Positions 32,354 through 40,695 of a stretch of 58,104 bases of DNA are shown here, piece after piece (position 1 is the first letter of the stretch; the number at the start of each line of letters is the position of its first letter). Source of the DNA: Acidobacteriota bacterium (lineage in GTDB: Bacteria; Acidobacteriota; Vicinamibacteria; Vicinamibacterales; UBA2999). Under the pieces are notes generated by a model. That model did no database searches. It had not been told where the DNA came from and was given only the letters and a program-made list of their open reading frames with translations. Location of the stretch: assembly GCA_016789705.1 (NCBI GenBank), contig JAEUQR010000128.1, positions 1 through 58,104 of the forward strand, written 5' to 3'. The position numbers were made by a program, and so were the translations under genes.

Positions 32354-32548
32354 TCAGCCGGCCGACGGCCCGCCGTTCGTGTCGTCGGGCGGCTGAGGCG
32401 CCCGGGCCCGCCCGGCCCGTTTCAGGGCATCGCGCAGCAGGAACTCGATCTGGCCGTTCAGGCTGCGCAGGTCGTCGTTGGCCCAGCGCTGCAGGGCCTC
32501 GAGCAGCGCCGGGTCCACGCGCAACAGGAACGCCCTGCGTTCAGCCAC
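32354..32548 (-). CDS. Arc-like ribbon-helix-helix DNA-binding protein
   Basis: 64 residues from GTG, 6 bp after the SPFH stop codon. The first ~45 residues fit the ribbon-helix-helix fold (AFLLRVDPALLEALQRWANDDLRSLNGQIEFLLRDAL): one strand then two helices. A Pro-rich tail follows. Arc-like proteins of this size coupled to SPFH genes are probable local repressors. The AT-rich 32-bp palindrome upstream of the SPFH gene, at the head of the operon, is the obvious candidate target. Confidence 0.75.
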   Translation of the reverse strand: MAERRAFLLRVDPALLEALQRWANDDLRSLNGQIEFLLRDALKRAGRARAPQPPDDTNGGPSAG

Positions 32549-32554
32549 GTGACC

Positions 32555-33427
32555 TCACTGGTAAATCGTCCCGGTGTTCACGACAGGCTGGGCGCCGCGT
32601 TCGCCGCACAGCACCACGAGCAGATTGCTGACCATGGCGGCACGCCGCTCGTCGTCCAGCACGACGATCGACCTGGCCGAGAGCTGTTGCAGCGCCATGT
32701 CCACCATGCCGACGGCGCCTTCGACGATGCGCTGTCTGGCGGCGATGATGGCGCCGGCCTGCTGCCGCTGCAGCATCGCCGCCGCAATCTCCGGCGCGTA
32801 GGCGAGGTGGCTGATGCGCGCCTCGATCACCTGCACGCCGGCCCTGGCGAGGCGTTCCTGCACCTCACGCTTCAGGTGATCGGCGACGACGGCCGTGTGG
32901 CCGCGCAGCGACGTGTGCGCGTCGTCGTGCGCGTCGTAGGCGTAGCTCGTGGCCAGGTTGCGGAGCGCGGCTTCCGCCTGCACCCGCACGTAGTGCTCGT
33001 AGTCATCGACTTCGAACACCGCTTCAGCCGTGTCCACCACCTTCCACACCACGACCGAGGCGATTTCAATCGGGTTGCCTTCGTTGTCGTTGACCTTGAG
33101 GTGCGAGCTCTCGAAGTTGCGCACCCTGAGCGACACCTGCCGCTTCGACAGGAACGGATTGGCCCAGCGGAGTCCGGGCTCGCGCGCGGTGCCCTTGTAG
33201 TCGCCGAAGAGCTGCAGCACGCGGCCTTCGTTCGGGTTCACCAGGAAGAGCCCCGCGGCGATGAGCAGCACCACCAGCAGGCCCGTCCCGGCGCCGATGA
33301 TGAGGGCCGGCTGGTCGTTCCTGGCACCGTTCACCAGAGTCCAGATGAGGCCGCCGGCGGCGGCAAGTACGACAGCGACGATTGGCAGACCGGGGATCCC
33401 GTTGTATTCCTGCTCGCGAACCGGCAT
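32555..33427 (-). CDS. SPFH (band-7/stomatin-like) membrane protein
   Basis: 290 residues. Two N-terminal membrane segments ([40 protein letters not shown]) precede the SPFH/band-7 region ([29 protein letters not shown] ... [27 protein letters not shown]) and a helical part with [15 protein letters not shown] and [34 protein letters not shown]. Such proteins form membrane microdomain scaffolds and are linked to stress and protease control in other bacteria. The start is ATG with GGAGG about 6 nt upstream. It begins a two-gene operon with the Arc-like protein and is headed by an AT-rich palindrome. Confidence 0.9.
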   Translation of the reverse strand: MPVREQEYNGIPGLPIVAVVLAAAGGLIWTLVNGARNDQPALIIGAGTGLLVVLLIAAGLFLVNPNEGRVLQLFGDYKGTAREPGLRWANPFLSKRQVSLRVRNFESSHLKVNDNEGNPIEIASVVVWKVVDTAEAVFEVDDYEHYVRVQAEAALRNLATSYAYDAHDDAHTSLRGHTAVVADHLKREVQERLARAGVQVIEARISHLAYAPEIAAAMLQRQQAGAIIAARQRIVEGAVGMVDMALQQLSARSIVVLDDERRAAMVSNLLVVLCGERGAQPVVNTGTIYQ

Positions 33428-33438
33428 GTGTCCCTCCG

Positions 33439-33470
33439 ATGATTTCCAGATGATATCATATGGAAATCAT
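33439..33470. promoter_or_regulatory. AT-rich 32-bp palindrome at the SPFH promoter
   Basis: Outer arms ATGATTTCCA and TGGAAATCAT are exact inverted copies; the core ATGATATCAT is itself a palindrome. One symmetric pair (g49/a60) mismatches. A TATGAT reading on the minus strand could serve as -10. The site is far more AT-rich than its surroundings and begins 12 bp upstream of the SPFH start codon. Confidence 0.7.
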
Positions 33471-33496
33471 TCGGGCAAACAGGTTCGCGTCGGTGC

Positions 33497-34324
33497 TCAG
33501 TCCCGGTGCCACTTGATCCGGGTGTAGGCGACCCGGAATCCGCGGCGTTCGGCGTTGCGGTGCGAGTCGCTTCCCGGACGCGCGCAGATCATCGCCAGGT
33601 CGCAGCCCGCCCGCCGCGCCTGTCGCAGCCGCGCGGCGAGCAGCGCCGACTGGGCGCCGCGCCGCCGCCACGCCGGCCGGGTGCTGGCGCCGGCAAGCAG
33701 GGCGGTGCCGCCGTGGATCGCGAGCACGCCCGTAGCGGCGACGGTGCCGTCGATCGAGGCCGCAAAGCAGGTCGAACCCGCGGTGTGCGGATAGACGGCG
33801 CCGAGGGCGCGCACGAACGGGACCACATCCGGATGTTCGCTCCAGCCGTCGGCAGCGGCCTCCGCCCACGTCTCGCCGGTCTCGGGCCCCGCGGTCGTGA
33901 TGACGATCGCGGGGGCAGTGACCGCGTCGTCGGCCGCAGTGATCGGGCGGAACATCACATCCGTGAGCTCGATCGGCACGTAACCGCGACCGCTCAGGAG
34001 CGCCAGCGGGTCGCCGAGCGCGAGCGGGCTGACTTCGTGGTCGACCGCCACGCCCCGCGACCCGAAGAACGCCTCCACGGCGTCGAACGCGGCGTCGTCG
34101 GCCGGCCGGGTCATGCCGAGCCCGAAGGTCTGCGTGAGCGGCGACCCGGCGCCGTCGAACAGGGCGGTGATGCCGTGGATGTCGCGCCAGCTGGCGCCGA
34201 GCGCCGGCGACACTGTGGCGCGGGCCTCGATGAAGCGGGCGTTGGCGGCCGCCTCCGCGCCTTCGAGCCGGGCGGCCAGGGCGTGATCGACGAGCAGGCT
34301 CGACATCGGGTGATCATGCCTCAT
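33497..34324 (-). CDS. GNAT-family N-acetyltransferase
   Basis: 275 residues from ATG 34324; an ATG at 34306 is an alternative, and longer frames run into the flavoprotein upstream region. The C-terminal half has a GNAT core: VAATGVLAIHGGTALLAGASTRPAWRRRGAQSALLAARL with the RRRGAQS acetyl-CoA loop, then CDLAMICARPGSDSHRNAERRGFRVAYTR. The N-terminal half is a second, degenerate GNAT-like domain. Substrate unknown. It is divergent from the flavin oxidoreductase operon, about 60 bp away. No transcript partner is evident. Confidence 0.85.
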   Translation of the reverse strand: MRHDHPMSSLLVDHALAARLEGAEAAANARFIEARATVSPALGASWRDIHGITALFDGAGSPLTQTFGLGMTRPADDAAFDAVEAFFGSRGVAVDHEVSPLALGDPLALLSGRGYVPIELTDVMFRPITAADDAVTAPAIVITTAGPETGETWAEAAADGWSEHPDVVPFVRALGAVYPHTAGSTCFAASIDGTVAATGVLAIHGGTALLAGASTRPAWRRRGAQSALLAARLRQARRAGCDLAMICARPGSDSHRNAERRGFRVAYTRIKWHRD

Positions 34325-34383
34325 GCGCGCGCCGGGCACGAGGCGGGGAATACCGCCCCGGGGACCGGGGTTCACGTTCAGGA

Positions 34384-35634
34384 TTGAAAATCGGAGTCAT
34401 CGGCGCCGGCGTCTCGGGCCTCACGGCGGCCTGGCGGCTGGCGCGCCAGCACGAGGTCGTCCTGTTCGAGCGCGAACCCCGCCTTGGCGGCCACGCCCAC
34501 ACCCATGCCGTGCGGGTCGGAGGTCGGACGGTACCCGTGGACACCGGCTTCATGGTGTTCAACGAGCGCACGTATCCGCATTTCGTCCGCATGCTCGACG
34601 AACTCGGCGTCGCCAGCCGGCCGAGTGACATGTCGTTCAGCGTGCAGTGCCAGCGCTGCGACGTCGAATACTCGAGCGTCGGTCTCGGCGGGCTCTTCGC
34701 CCGCGGCCGCCGGGCGTTCACCACGCCGCACCTGGCGATGCTCGCCGACGTGCTGCGCTTCTTCCGCGCCGGGCGCGCGGCGCTCGCGGACGGCAGCGCC
34801 GCGCCGCTCACGCTCGGCGCGTTCCTCGACCGGCACGGCTTCGGCGAGGGGCTCATCCGCCACTTCGTGCTGCCGATGGGGGGCGCGATCTGGTCGGCGT
34901 CGTCGCGCACGATGCGCGACTTCCCGGCGGCGTCGTATCTGCGCTTCCTCGAGAATCACGGTCTGCTGGCGGCGTCCGGCCAGCCGGTGTGGCGCACCAT
35001 CATCGGCGGCAGCCGTGCCTACGTGCAGCGGATCGCCGACGCGCTCGGTGCTGGCGTGCACGTCGCCACGCCCGCCACGTCCGTGCGCCGCACGGCGTCG
35101 GGCGCCGTCGTCACGACGGCCGGCGCCGGCGAGGTCGACGTGGATGCGGTCGTCATCGCGACGCACGCCGATGAGGCACTGGCGTTGCTGGCCGATGCGT
35201 CGGCGGAGGAAGTGGCGGCACTCTCGCCATTCCGTTACTCCGTGAATCCCACCGTGCTGCACGCCGACGCCCGGCACCTGCCGGCGACGCCGGCGGCGCG
35301 CGCCTCGTGGAACGTGTGGATGGCCGACTGCCGCGACGAACACCTGCCGGTGGCGGTGACCTACGATCTCGCGCGCCTGCAGGGGCTCGACGGCGTCGGG
35401 GCGATGTTGTGCACGCTGAACGGCGGCGCCATCGACGATCCGGTGTATGCGCGCATGACGTACGCGCACCCGATCCTCGACCGCCCGGCGCTCGACGCGC
35501 AGCCGATGGTGGCGGCCCTGAGCGGCACACGGCAGACCTATTTCTGCGGCGCGCACCTGCGCTACGGCTTCCACGAGGACGGCGTCATGTCGGCGCTCGC
35601 CGTGGTCGAGCGCCTCGAAGGACGCGCGTCATGA
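34384..35634 (+). CDS. FAD-dependent oxidoreductase (amine-oxidase/UfaD-like flavoprotein)
   Basis: 416 residues from a TTG. The dinucleotide-binding GxGxxG (GVIGAGVSGLTAAWRL) is at the very N-terminus, followed by the FAD E (VVLFERE), RLGGHAHT and VDTGFMVFNERTYPH motifs and a C-terminal TYFCGAHLRYGFHEDG, the flavin-binding end of this family. Members sit beside DUF1365 and a CFA-type methylase and have been linked to fatty-acid desaturation in furan fatty-acid synthesis. Its stop overlaps the DUF1365 start (ATGA). Confidence 0.88.
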   Translation: MKIGVIGAGVSGLTAAWRLARQHEVVLFEREPRLGGHAHTHAVRVGGRTVPVDTGFMVFNERTYPHFVRMLDELGVASRPSDMSFSVQCQRCDVEYSSVGLGGLFARGRRAFTTPHLAMLADVLRFFRAGRAALADGSAAPLTLGAFLDRHGFGEGLIRHFVLPMGGAIWSASSRTMRDFPAASYLRFLENHGLLAASGQPVWRTIIGGSRAYVQRIADALGAGVHVATPATSVRRTASGAVVTTAGAGEVDVDAVVIATHADEALALLADASAEEVAALSPFRYSVNPTVLHADARHLPATPAARASWNVWMADCRDEHLPVAVTYDLARLQGLDGVGAMLCTLNGGAIDDPVYARMTYAHPILDRPALDAQPMVAALSGTRQTYFCGAHLRYGFHEDGVMSALAVVERLEGRAS

Positions 35635-36434
35635 ATGCCGGATCGGCCGTGCTCGTCGGGCGCGTGTCGCACAGTCGCCTCGCGCCACGGCCGCACGCGT
35701 TCGCCTACGAGCTGTTCATGCTGCGCCTCGATCTGGCTGAGGTCGCCGGCTTCGACGCCCGGCTGCGACTCTTCGGCACGCGGTGGTGGAAGGCCGTGCG
35801 GTTCGAACCCACGGACTTCATGGGCCTGGTGCGCACGGCGGCGCCGATCGCGGCGCGCGTCGCGGCGCTGCGGACGGCCGTGGTGGACGCGCTCGTCGCG
35901 CATGGCGTGCACGCGCCCATCGGCCGCATCGAACTCGTGGCACATGGGCGCATCGCCGGCTACGTCTTCAACCCGGTGAGCTTCTTTGCCTGCTACCGCG
36001 CCGACGACGGTATGCTCGCCGGCGTCGTGGCCGACGTGCACAACACGTTCGGTGAGCGGCATGCCTACGTGCTGCCGGTCGAGGGCGCCGCGGCTCCGGG
36101 GGTCTGGACGGAGAAGAAGGTCTTCCATGTGTCGCCGTTCTTCACGCTCGATGGCACCTACCGGTTCCAGATGACCTTCGCCGACGACGGCGTCGACATC
36201 CACATCGACCTCCACACCGACGGCCGGCCGGTGTTCGTGTCGCGCCTCGTGCTCGCGGCGCGGCCGCTCACCGACGGCGCGCTCGTGCGTGTGCTCACGC
36301 GGTTCCCGGCGATGACCGCGCGTGTCATCGGCGCCATCCACTGGGAAGCCCTGCGCCTGTGGCGTAAGGGCCTCCCGTATCTGTCGAAACCGGCCTACGA
36401 CCCGACACGCGCCGGTGGCGCGACGCGGGCGTAG
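35631..36434 (+). CDS. DUF1365-family protein
   Basis: 267 residues from ATG 35631, which overlaps the flavoprotein stop by 4 bp; the longer frame upstream lies over that gene. Typical DUF1365 opening (LVGRVSHSRLAPRPHAFAYELFMLRLDL) and FNPVSFFACYRADDGMLAGVVADVHNTFGERHAYVLP block, with HVSPFFTLDGTYRFQM later. The function of the family is unknown, but it is conserved beside this flavoprotein and the CFA-type methylase, so a role in acyl-chain modification is inferred. Hydrophilic, no signal peptide, so cytoplasmic or peripheral. Confidence 0.88.
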   Translation: MNAGSAVLVGRVSHSRLAPRPHAFAYELFMLRLDLAEVAGFDARLRLFGTRWWKAVRFEPTDFMGLVRTAAPIAARVAALRTAVVDALVAHGVHAPIGRIELVAHGRIAGYVFNPVSFFACYRADDGMLAGVVADVHNTFGERHAYVLPVEGAAAPGVWTEKKVFHVSPFFTLDGTYRFQMTFADDGVDIHIDLHTDGRPVFVSRLVLAARPLTDGALVRVLTRFPAMTARVIGAIHWEALRLWRKGLPYLSKPAYDPTRAGGATRA

Positions 36435-36454
36435 GGCCGCAAGGAGTCTCCGCC

Positions 36455-37732
36455 ATGCTTGCGTCTCCCGGCGCCCGCGCCGACCGCACCGTCCGCGACG
36501 TCGAGTCGTCGGACACCACCACCTGGCTCGATCGGCAGATTGCCGGCCTCGCGCGTGCCCGCGTGCTCGCGGGGCTCAGCAACTGGCGGCACGGCCGTCT
36601 GACGCTCACGCTGCCCGACGGCACGACCACCGTGCTCGGCGCGCCCGGCGCGGAGCCGCATGCGTCGGTGTGGATCGCGCGCGATCGCTTCTTCCGGCGC
36701 ATGCTCTTCCACGGCGACATCGGCGTGGGCGATGCCTACATCGACGGCGACTGGGGGACGGACGACCTGGCGCTCGTCGTCGATCTCGCGCTGCGCAACC
36801 AGCACGAGGCGCCGGTCGACTCCGTGGGCACGCGGCTGTGGAACCTCGCCGACACCTGGCGGCACCGTCGCCGGAAGAACACCACGAGCGGCAGCCGCCG
36901 CAACATCTACGCGCACTACGACCTCGGCAACGCGTTCTTCTCCCTGTTCCTCGATCCGACGATGGCGTATTCGAGCGGCTACTTCGTGGCCCCGGGTGAC
37001 TCGCTCGACGCCGCGCAGCTCGAGAAATACCGGCAGTGGGGCGAGCGCCTGCAGCCGGGGGCCACCGACCACGTGCTCGAAATCGGGTCGGGCTGGGGCG
37101 GTCTGGCCATGCACCTCGCCCGCACCTACCGCTGCCGCGTCACGAGCATCACGGTGTCCGAAGAGCAGCGCGCGCTCGCCTCGGCACGCGTCGCCGCGGC
37201 GGGGCTGAGCGACCGCGTCACGATCGAGCTGCGTGACTACCGGCACATCGAGGGGCAGTACCAGCGCATCGTCTCGGTGGAGATGATCGAGGCCGTGGGG
37301 CAGGAGTTCTGGCCCGGGTTCTTCCGGGCCATCGACCGCGCGCTGGCGCCGGGCGGGCGCGTGGGCATCCAGGCCATTACGATTCCGGACGGCCGTTTCG
37401 ACCAGTACGTGAAGCACGCCGACTGGATTCAGAAGCACATCTTTCCGGGTGGCCTGTTGCCGTGCCTGCGCGAGGTCTGCGCCGTGACCGCCGCGCACAC
37501 GCGCCTTGCGGTGACGCAGGTGGAGGACCGGCCGCTCGACTACGCAGCGACGCTCGCCGCCTGGCGCAGGCGCTTCTTCGAACGGCTTGACGACGTGAAG
37601 CAGATGGGCTTCGACGACCGCTTCGTCCGCACGTGGGAGTACTACCTCGCCAGCTGCGAGGCGGCCTTCCGCACGCGCAACCTCGGACTTCTGCACCTCA
37701 CGCTGTCGCGCGTCGGCGAAGACCTGGCCTGA
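36455..37732 (+). CDS. Cyclopropane-fatty-acyl-phospholipid synthase-like methyltransferase
   Basis: 425 residues. AAGGAG lies 8-9 nt before the ATG. The SAM-binding motif VLEIGSGWGG is at ~209, preceded by the CFA-family NIYAHYDLGNAFFSLFLDPTMAYSSGYF block and followed by QYQRIVSVEMIEAVGQEFW. The C-terminal half contains the catalytic-region motifs and KHADWIQKHIFPGG. CFA synthases methylate unsaturated acyl chains of phospholipids in the membrane; relatives (UfaM) methylate furan fatty-acid precursors. With the flavoprotein upstream, either product is possible. The gene follows DUF1365 by 20 bp. Confidence 0.93.
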   Translation: MLASPGARADRTVRDVESSDTTTWLDRQIAGLARARVLAGLSNWRHGRLTLTLPDGTTTVLGAPGAEPHASVWIARDRFFRRMLFHGDIGVGDAYIDGDWGTDDLALVVDLALRNQHEAPVDSVGTRLWNLADTWRHRRRKNTTSGSRRNIYAHYDLGNAFFSLFLDPTMAYSSGYFVAPGDSLDAAQLEKYRQWGERLQPGATDHVLEIGSGWGGLAMHLARTYRCRVTSITVSEEQRALASARVAAAGLSDRVTIELRDYRHIEGQYQRIVSVEMIEAVGQEFWPGFFRAIDRALAPGGRVGIQAITIPDGRFDQYVKHADWIQKHIFPGGLLPCLREVCAVTAAHTRLAVTQVEDRPLDYAATLAAWRRRFFERLDDVKQMGFDDRFVRTWEYYLASCEAAFRTRNLGLLHLTLSRVGEDLA

Positions 37733-37735
37733 CGC

Positions 37736-38476
37736 TCAGTAGGTGAGGCGCAGGTCGGCCACGAGCGGCAGGTGGTCGGAGGCCATGAGCGCCTGCCGGG
37801 TGCGCACGAGTTCGACGTTCACGACCTCGACGCGGCCCTTGAAGTAGATGTGGTCGAGGTGGAGCAGCGGGAAGAAGCCGGGGTAGCTGCGTTTCTTCGG
37901 CAGGTGCTTCGTGAGGTCGAGGCTCTCGAGCCGCGACGAGAGGATGTCGGTGGCCAGCCCGCGCGCCCACTCGTTGAAGTCGCCGAGGACGACGCTCGCG
38001 CCGTGGGTGCGGTTGTCGTGTACCAGGTCGGCCACCTTCGCGGCCTGCACCCGCCGTTCGCCGAGTGACGTGCCCAGGTGCACGTTGTAGACGTGCAGCA
38101 CGTGGTTGTCGTCGAACGCCACGTCGACGCGCTGGGCGCCGCGCGGCTCGCAGGTCTTCCACGACAGGTCGTACTGGACGTGCTGGCGCACGGGAAAGCG
38201 CGTGAGCACGACGTTGCCGAAGAGCGCGCCGCGCAGGTGCCGGGTCGGCGCCATCACCCAGCCCATACCGAGGGCCGCCCCGAGCTCGGCCGCCTGGCCG
38301 GCCCGGCGCTGGCTGGCGCCGACGACCTCCTGCAGCGCCACGACGTCCGCGTCGAGGCCGGCGATGACGGCGGCGACGCGCTGAGGCAGCGTGCGCGCGT
38401 CCATGCCGCGGCAGCGGTGCACGTTGTAGGTGGCAATCCGCACGGTGCGGATGCGACGGGGCTCATCTTGCGGCAT
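37736..38476 (-). CDS. Endonuclease/exonuclease/phosphatase (EEP) family protein
   Basis: 246 residues. EEP motifs: RIATYNVHRCRG, DVVALQEV (catalytic Glu), VYNVHLG, VVLGDFNEW (Asp/Asn), and SDHLPLVADL at the C-terminus. The protein is soluble, with no signal peptide, and could hydrolyse phosphodiesters in DNA, nucleotides or phospholipids; the substrate is not determined by sequence. It is convergent with the CFA-type gene (3 bp gap), and the next plus-strand gene starts 68 bp upstream of it. Confidence 0.9.
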   Translation of the reverse strand: MPQDEPRRIRTVRIATYNVHRCRGMDARTLPQRVAAVIAGLDADVVALQEVVGASQRRAGQAAELGAALGMGWVMAPTRHLRGALFGNVVLTRFPVRQHVQYDLSWKTCEPRGAQRVDVAFDDNHVLHVYNVHLGTSLGERRVQAAKVADLVHDNRTHGASVVLGDFNEWARGLATDILSSRLESLDLTKHLPKKRSYPGFFPLLHLDHIYFKGRVEVVNVELVRTRQALMASDHLPLVADLRLTY

Positions 38477-38543
38477 CGGCGCTCACCCCACTACTCTTGA
38501 CGAGCGGCCGGGCTCACGGCAAGTGCCCGCCCGCGGAGGTCCG

Positions 38544-38846
38544 ATGGCAATCCTGCAGAGCGAGCGCGAAGTCACCTGTCCCTGCTGCCGCGCCACGCTG
38601 GTGGTCGATGTGAACCTCGGCCGCGTCGTGTCGCACAAGGAAGCGGCCTCGGGCCAGGCGCCGGAACTCCACAACGCCCAGCGCGTGCTGCAGGAGCAGG
38701 CGCGGCGGCGCGAGGCGATCTTCGAGCAGTCGATGGCGTCGGAAAAATCGCGCGACGACGTCCTGTCGCGGCGCTTCGAGGAGGCGCTCGAGCAGGCGAA
38801 GAAGGAACCGGTGGTCAAGCCGGTGCGCGCTATCGACCTCGACTGA
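38544..38846 (+). CDS. Small zinc-ribbon-like protein
   Basis: 100 residues from ATG 38544 (GGAGG 6 nt upstream). Near the start a CPCC knuckle sits in EVTCPCCRATLVVDVNLGRVV, a short half-ribbon that may bind zinc as a dimer. The rest is a charged helix, likely coiled coil (QRVLQEQARRREAIFEQSMASEKSRDDVLSRRFEEAL). Homologues of this pattern are seen in Acidobacteriota as hypothetical proteins. No known partner. Confidence 0.7.
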   Translation: MAILQSEREVTCPCCRATLVVDVNLGRVVSHKEAASGQAPELHNAQRVLQEQARRREAIFEQSMASEKSRDDVLSRRFEEALEQAKKEPVVKPVRAIDLD

Positions 38847-38864
38847 GCGGGGGGCAGGCCCACG

Positions 38865-39608
38865 TCACGCCTCCCGCGGGCCGCGCGACGCGGCGCGGAA
38901 TTCGGCGGGCAGTGGCGTCCAGCGTTCGCGGCCCCGGTAGTAGAGCGGCTTCGTCCCGTGGGCCCGCCGGTACGCGAGATACCGCCGCTTCAGGCGGCGA
39001 TAACGCGCGTCGGACGTGCGGATACGGTGATGCGGCCAGTCGATGAGCAGTTGTTCGACGGCCCAGACGTTGCCCATGGCGAACCGCCAGTCGTAGCCGC
39101 CCATCGCCGCCAGATGCACCACCCCGTAGGCCCGCACTCGGCCCGTGGCGTCGACGTAGGGATCGACATAACTCAGGGCGAGGGCGCGGGGCGTGGCGAA
39201 GACCGGCCGGCGTCCGTGCAGGCCCGGATCGCGTGAGCGCGCAATCGACCCCCAGCCGTCCGGGCCCCGGTAGATGAAGATCACGTGGTCGAGCCGATCC
39301 TGCGACTCGAAACTGAGCAGCAGTGGCGGATGGCCGTGCTGCTCGAGGATGACGGCCGCCGTCAGCGCCGCTTCGAGGCAGTGCGCGGTACCGCGGGCAA
39401 TCACGCCGCGGAACGTGTGCAGCGTCTCGCCACCCGCCTCGGTGTTGTAGGTCAGGGCGTTCAGCCAGCGTTGTACGGCAAATGGTGTGCGCAGGCGGTC
39501 GATCACCGCACGCTCGGCGGCCGTGAACACCGCCACCGGCGGTGGCTCGAGCCGTGGGGCGAGCGCCTGCTTCAGCGACTGCGGCCGGCTGGGGATGGTC
39601 CGGCGCAT
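38865..39608 (-). CDS. Transglutaminase-like cysteine protein
   Basis: 247 residues from ATG 39608, 2 bp after the SCO gene stop; the longer frame is a shadow of that gene. A Cys in ARGTAHCLEAALTAAVILEQHGH, a His in QDRLDHVIFIYRG, and later Asp residues match the Cys-His-Asp order of transglutaminase-like folds. No signal peptide. It may be a protease-like or cross-linking enzyme, but the call rests on motif order only. It is probably co-transcribed with the SCO protein. Confidence 0.6.
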   Translation of the reverse strand: MRRTIPSRPQSLKQALAPRLEPPPVAVFTAAERAVIDRLRTPFAVQRWLNALTYNTEAGGETLHTFRGVIARGTAHCLEAALTAAVILEQHGHPPLLLSFESQDRLDHVIFIYRGPDGWGSIARSRDPGLHGRRPVFATPRALALSYVDPYVDATGRVRAYGVVHLAAMGGYDWRFAMGNVWAVEQLLIDWPHHRIRTSDARYRRLKRRYLAYRRAHGTKPLYYRGRERWTPLPAEFRAASRGPREA

Positions 39609-39610
39609 CG

Positions 39611-40474
39611 TCACTTCGCCGGCGGCGCGAGCGCACGGCGCAGGTCGTCGACGAGCTGCGGCGCCGTCCAGTCGTTCCCCGAGTAGACGGCGGCCATCCG
39701 GCCATCCGGGCCGATGACGGCGGTGCGCAGGTTGTGCGTGATCGAGCCGTCGGTCTCGCGGATGACGTTGACGCCGAATTCGGCCGCGAAGCGGTCCACG
39801 ATGGCCGGCGGCGCCGTCGCGAACGCCCAGCCGGGTTTCGCGCCGGCTTTGGCGGCGTGCGCGGTGAGCACGTCGGGCGTGTCGTTGGCCGGGTCGAAGC
39901 TCACCGAGAGCAGCCGCACCCGTCCGGCGAGGGCCGCATCGGCGGCGGCGAGCGTCTGGATCTCGGCGAAGCGCGCATCCATGAGCGGGCAGAAGTCGGG
40001 CAGGGGGCAGCGCGTGTAGATGAAGGTCACCACGCCGGCCGCGCCCTTCCAGTCGGCCAGGGAGGCCGGCTGGCCCGATTGGTTCGTGAGGGCCACCGTG
40101 GGCACCGGATCGCCCGGCGCCAGCACGTGCACCCCTTCGGCGACGGGACGCGCGGTGGCCGGCTCGGGCAGCGGCGCCGTGCCCGTCGCGACGACGTTCT
40201 CGAGGAAGACGCGCGTGGGCTCCACGACGAGGGTCGCCGTCACGAGGTCCCCGGGGCGGCGCTGGAGGATGGAGGCCCGGTCCGCCACCTGGAAGGGCAT
40301 GGTCATCGCGTCCATGTAGCCGGCGACCGCCCCGTGCTTCAGCAGCACCTGGCCGGTATCGAGCTGCACGCCAAGGAGCTGCCCCTGGATGGGGTAGCGT
40401 TCCGCGGGGACAGGCGGGTCGGCACATCCGGTCGCAAGCACCAGGATGAGGAGCACAACTCCGCGACGGGCCAT
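39611..40474 (-). CDS. SCO1/SenC-family lipoprotein with CusF-like front domain
   Basis: 287 residues from ATG 40474; a GTG at 40492 is alternative. A lipobox (LATGC) follows a short signal peptide. Residues ~20-100 resemble a CusF-type copper-binding domain (KHGAVAGYMDAMTMPFQV). The SCO thioredoxin fold follows with copper Cys residues in TRCPLPDFC, five residues apart instead of the usual three, and the ligand His in GSITHNLRT. It should deliver copper to cytochrome oxidase or other copper sites on the outer face of the inner membrane. The copper/heme block at 12-19 kb is a possible client. Confidence 0.9.
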   Translation of the reverse strand: MARRGVVLLILVLATGCADPPVPAERYPIQGQLLGVQLDTGQVLLKHGAVAGYMDAMTMPFQVADRASILQRRPGDLVTATLVVEPTRVFLENVVATGTAPLPEPATARPVAEGVHVLAPGDPVPTVALTNQSGQPASLADWKGAAGVVTFIYTRCPLPDFCPLMDARFAEIQTLAAADAALAGRVRLLSVSFDPANDTPDVLTAHAAKAGAKPGWAFATAPPAIVDRFAAEFGVNVIRETDGSITHNLRTAVIGPDGRMAAVYSGNDWTAPQLVDDLRRALAPPAK

Positions 40475-40519
40475 CACCTCCGACTGTACCACGGCCGGGA
40501 CGGGCGGCAGGAGTCTCCC

Positions 40520-40547
40520 TTGAGCTTGACTCCGGGTCTGCTATACT
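40520..40547 (+). promoter_or_regulatory. Sigma-70-like promoter of the RRM protein, long leader
   Basis: TTGAGC (40520-40525) and TATACT (40542-40547) are spaced 16 bp, the best -35/-10 pair I found. Predicted start is near 40554, leaving about 140 nt of untranslated leader with a TCCCCCG/CGGGGGA stem. Such leaders are common upstream of cold-shock-type RNA-binding protein genes. Confidence 0.6.
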
Positions 40548-40695
40548 TCGCCAGCTTTCACGTCCCTGAGGGAGCCCTGTGCTGGCCGGCGAAACACTGT
40601 TTCCCCCGTCCCGCGTGGTGAGCTGGTCGCGGGGGAGTCCCGGCGTTCGCGCGCGTCGGGCTGATCGACCGCAGCGCGGCAGGAGCGAGTGACCG

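Noticed and set aside
40526..40541. TTGACT at 40526 as -35
   Set aside because: Only 10 bp from TATACT; TTGAGC at 40520 has the correct 16-bp spacing.
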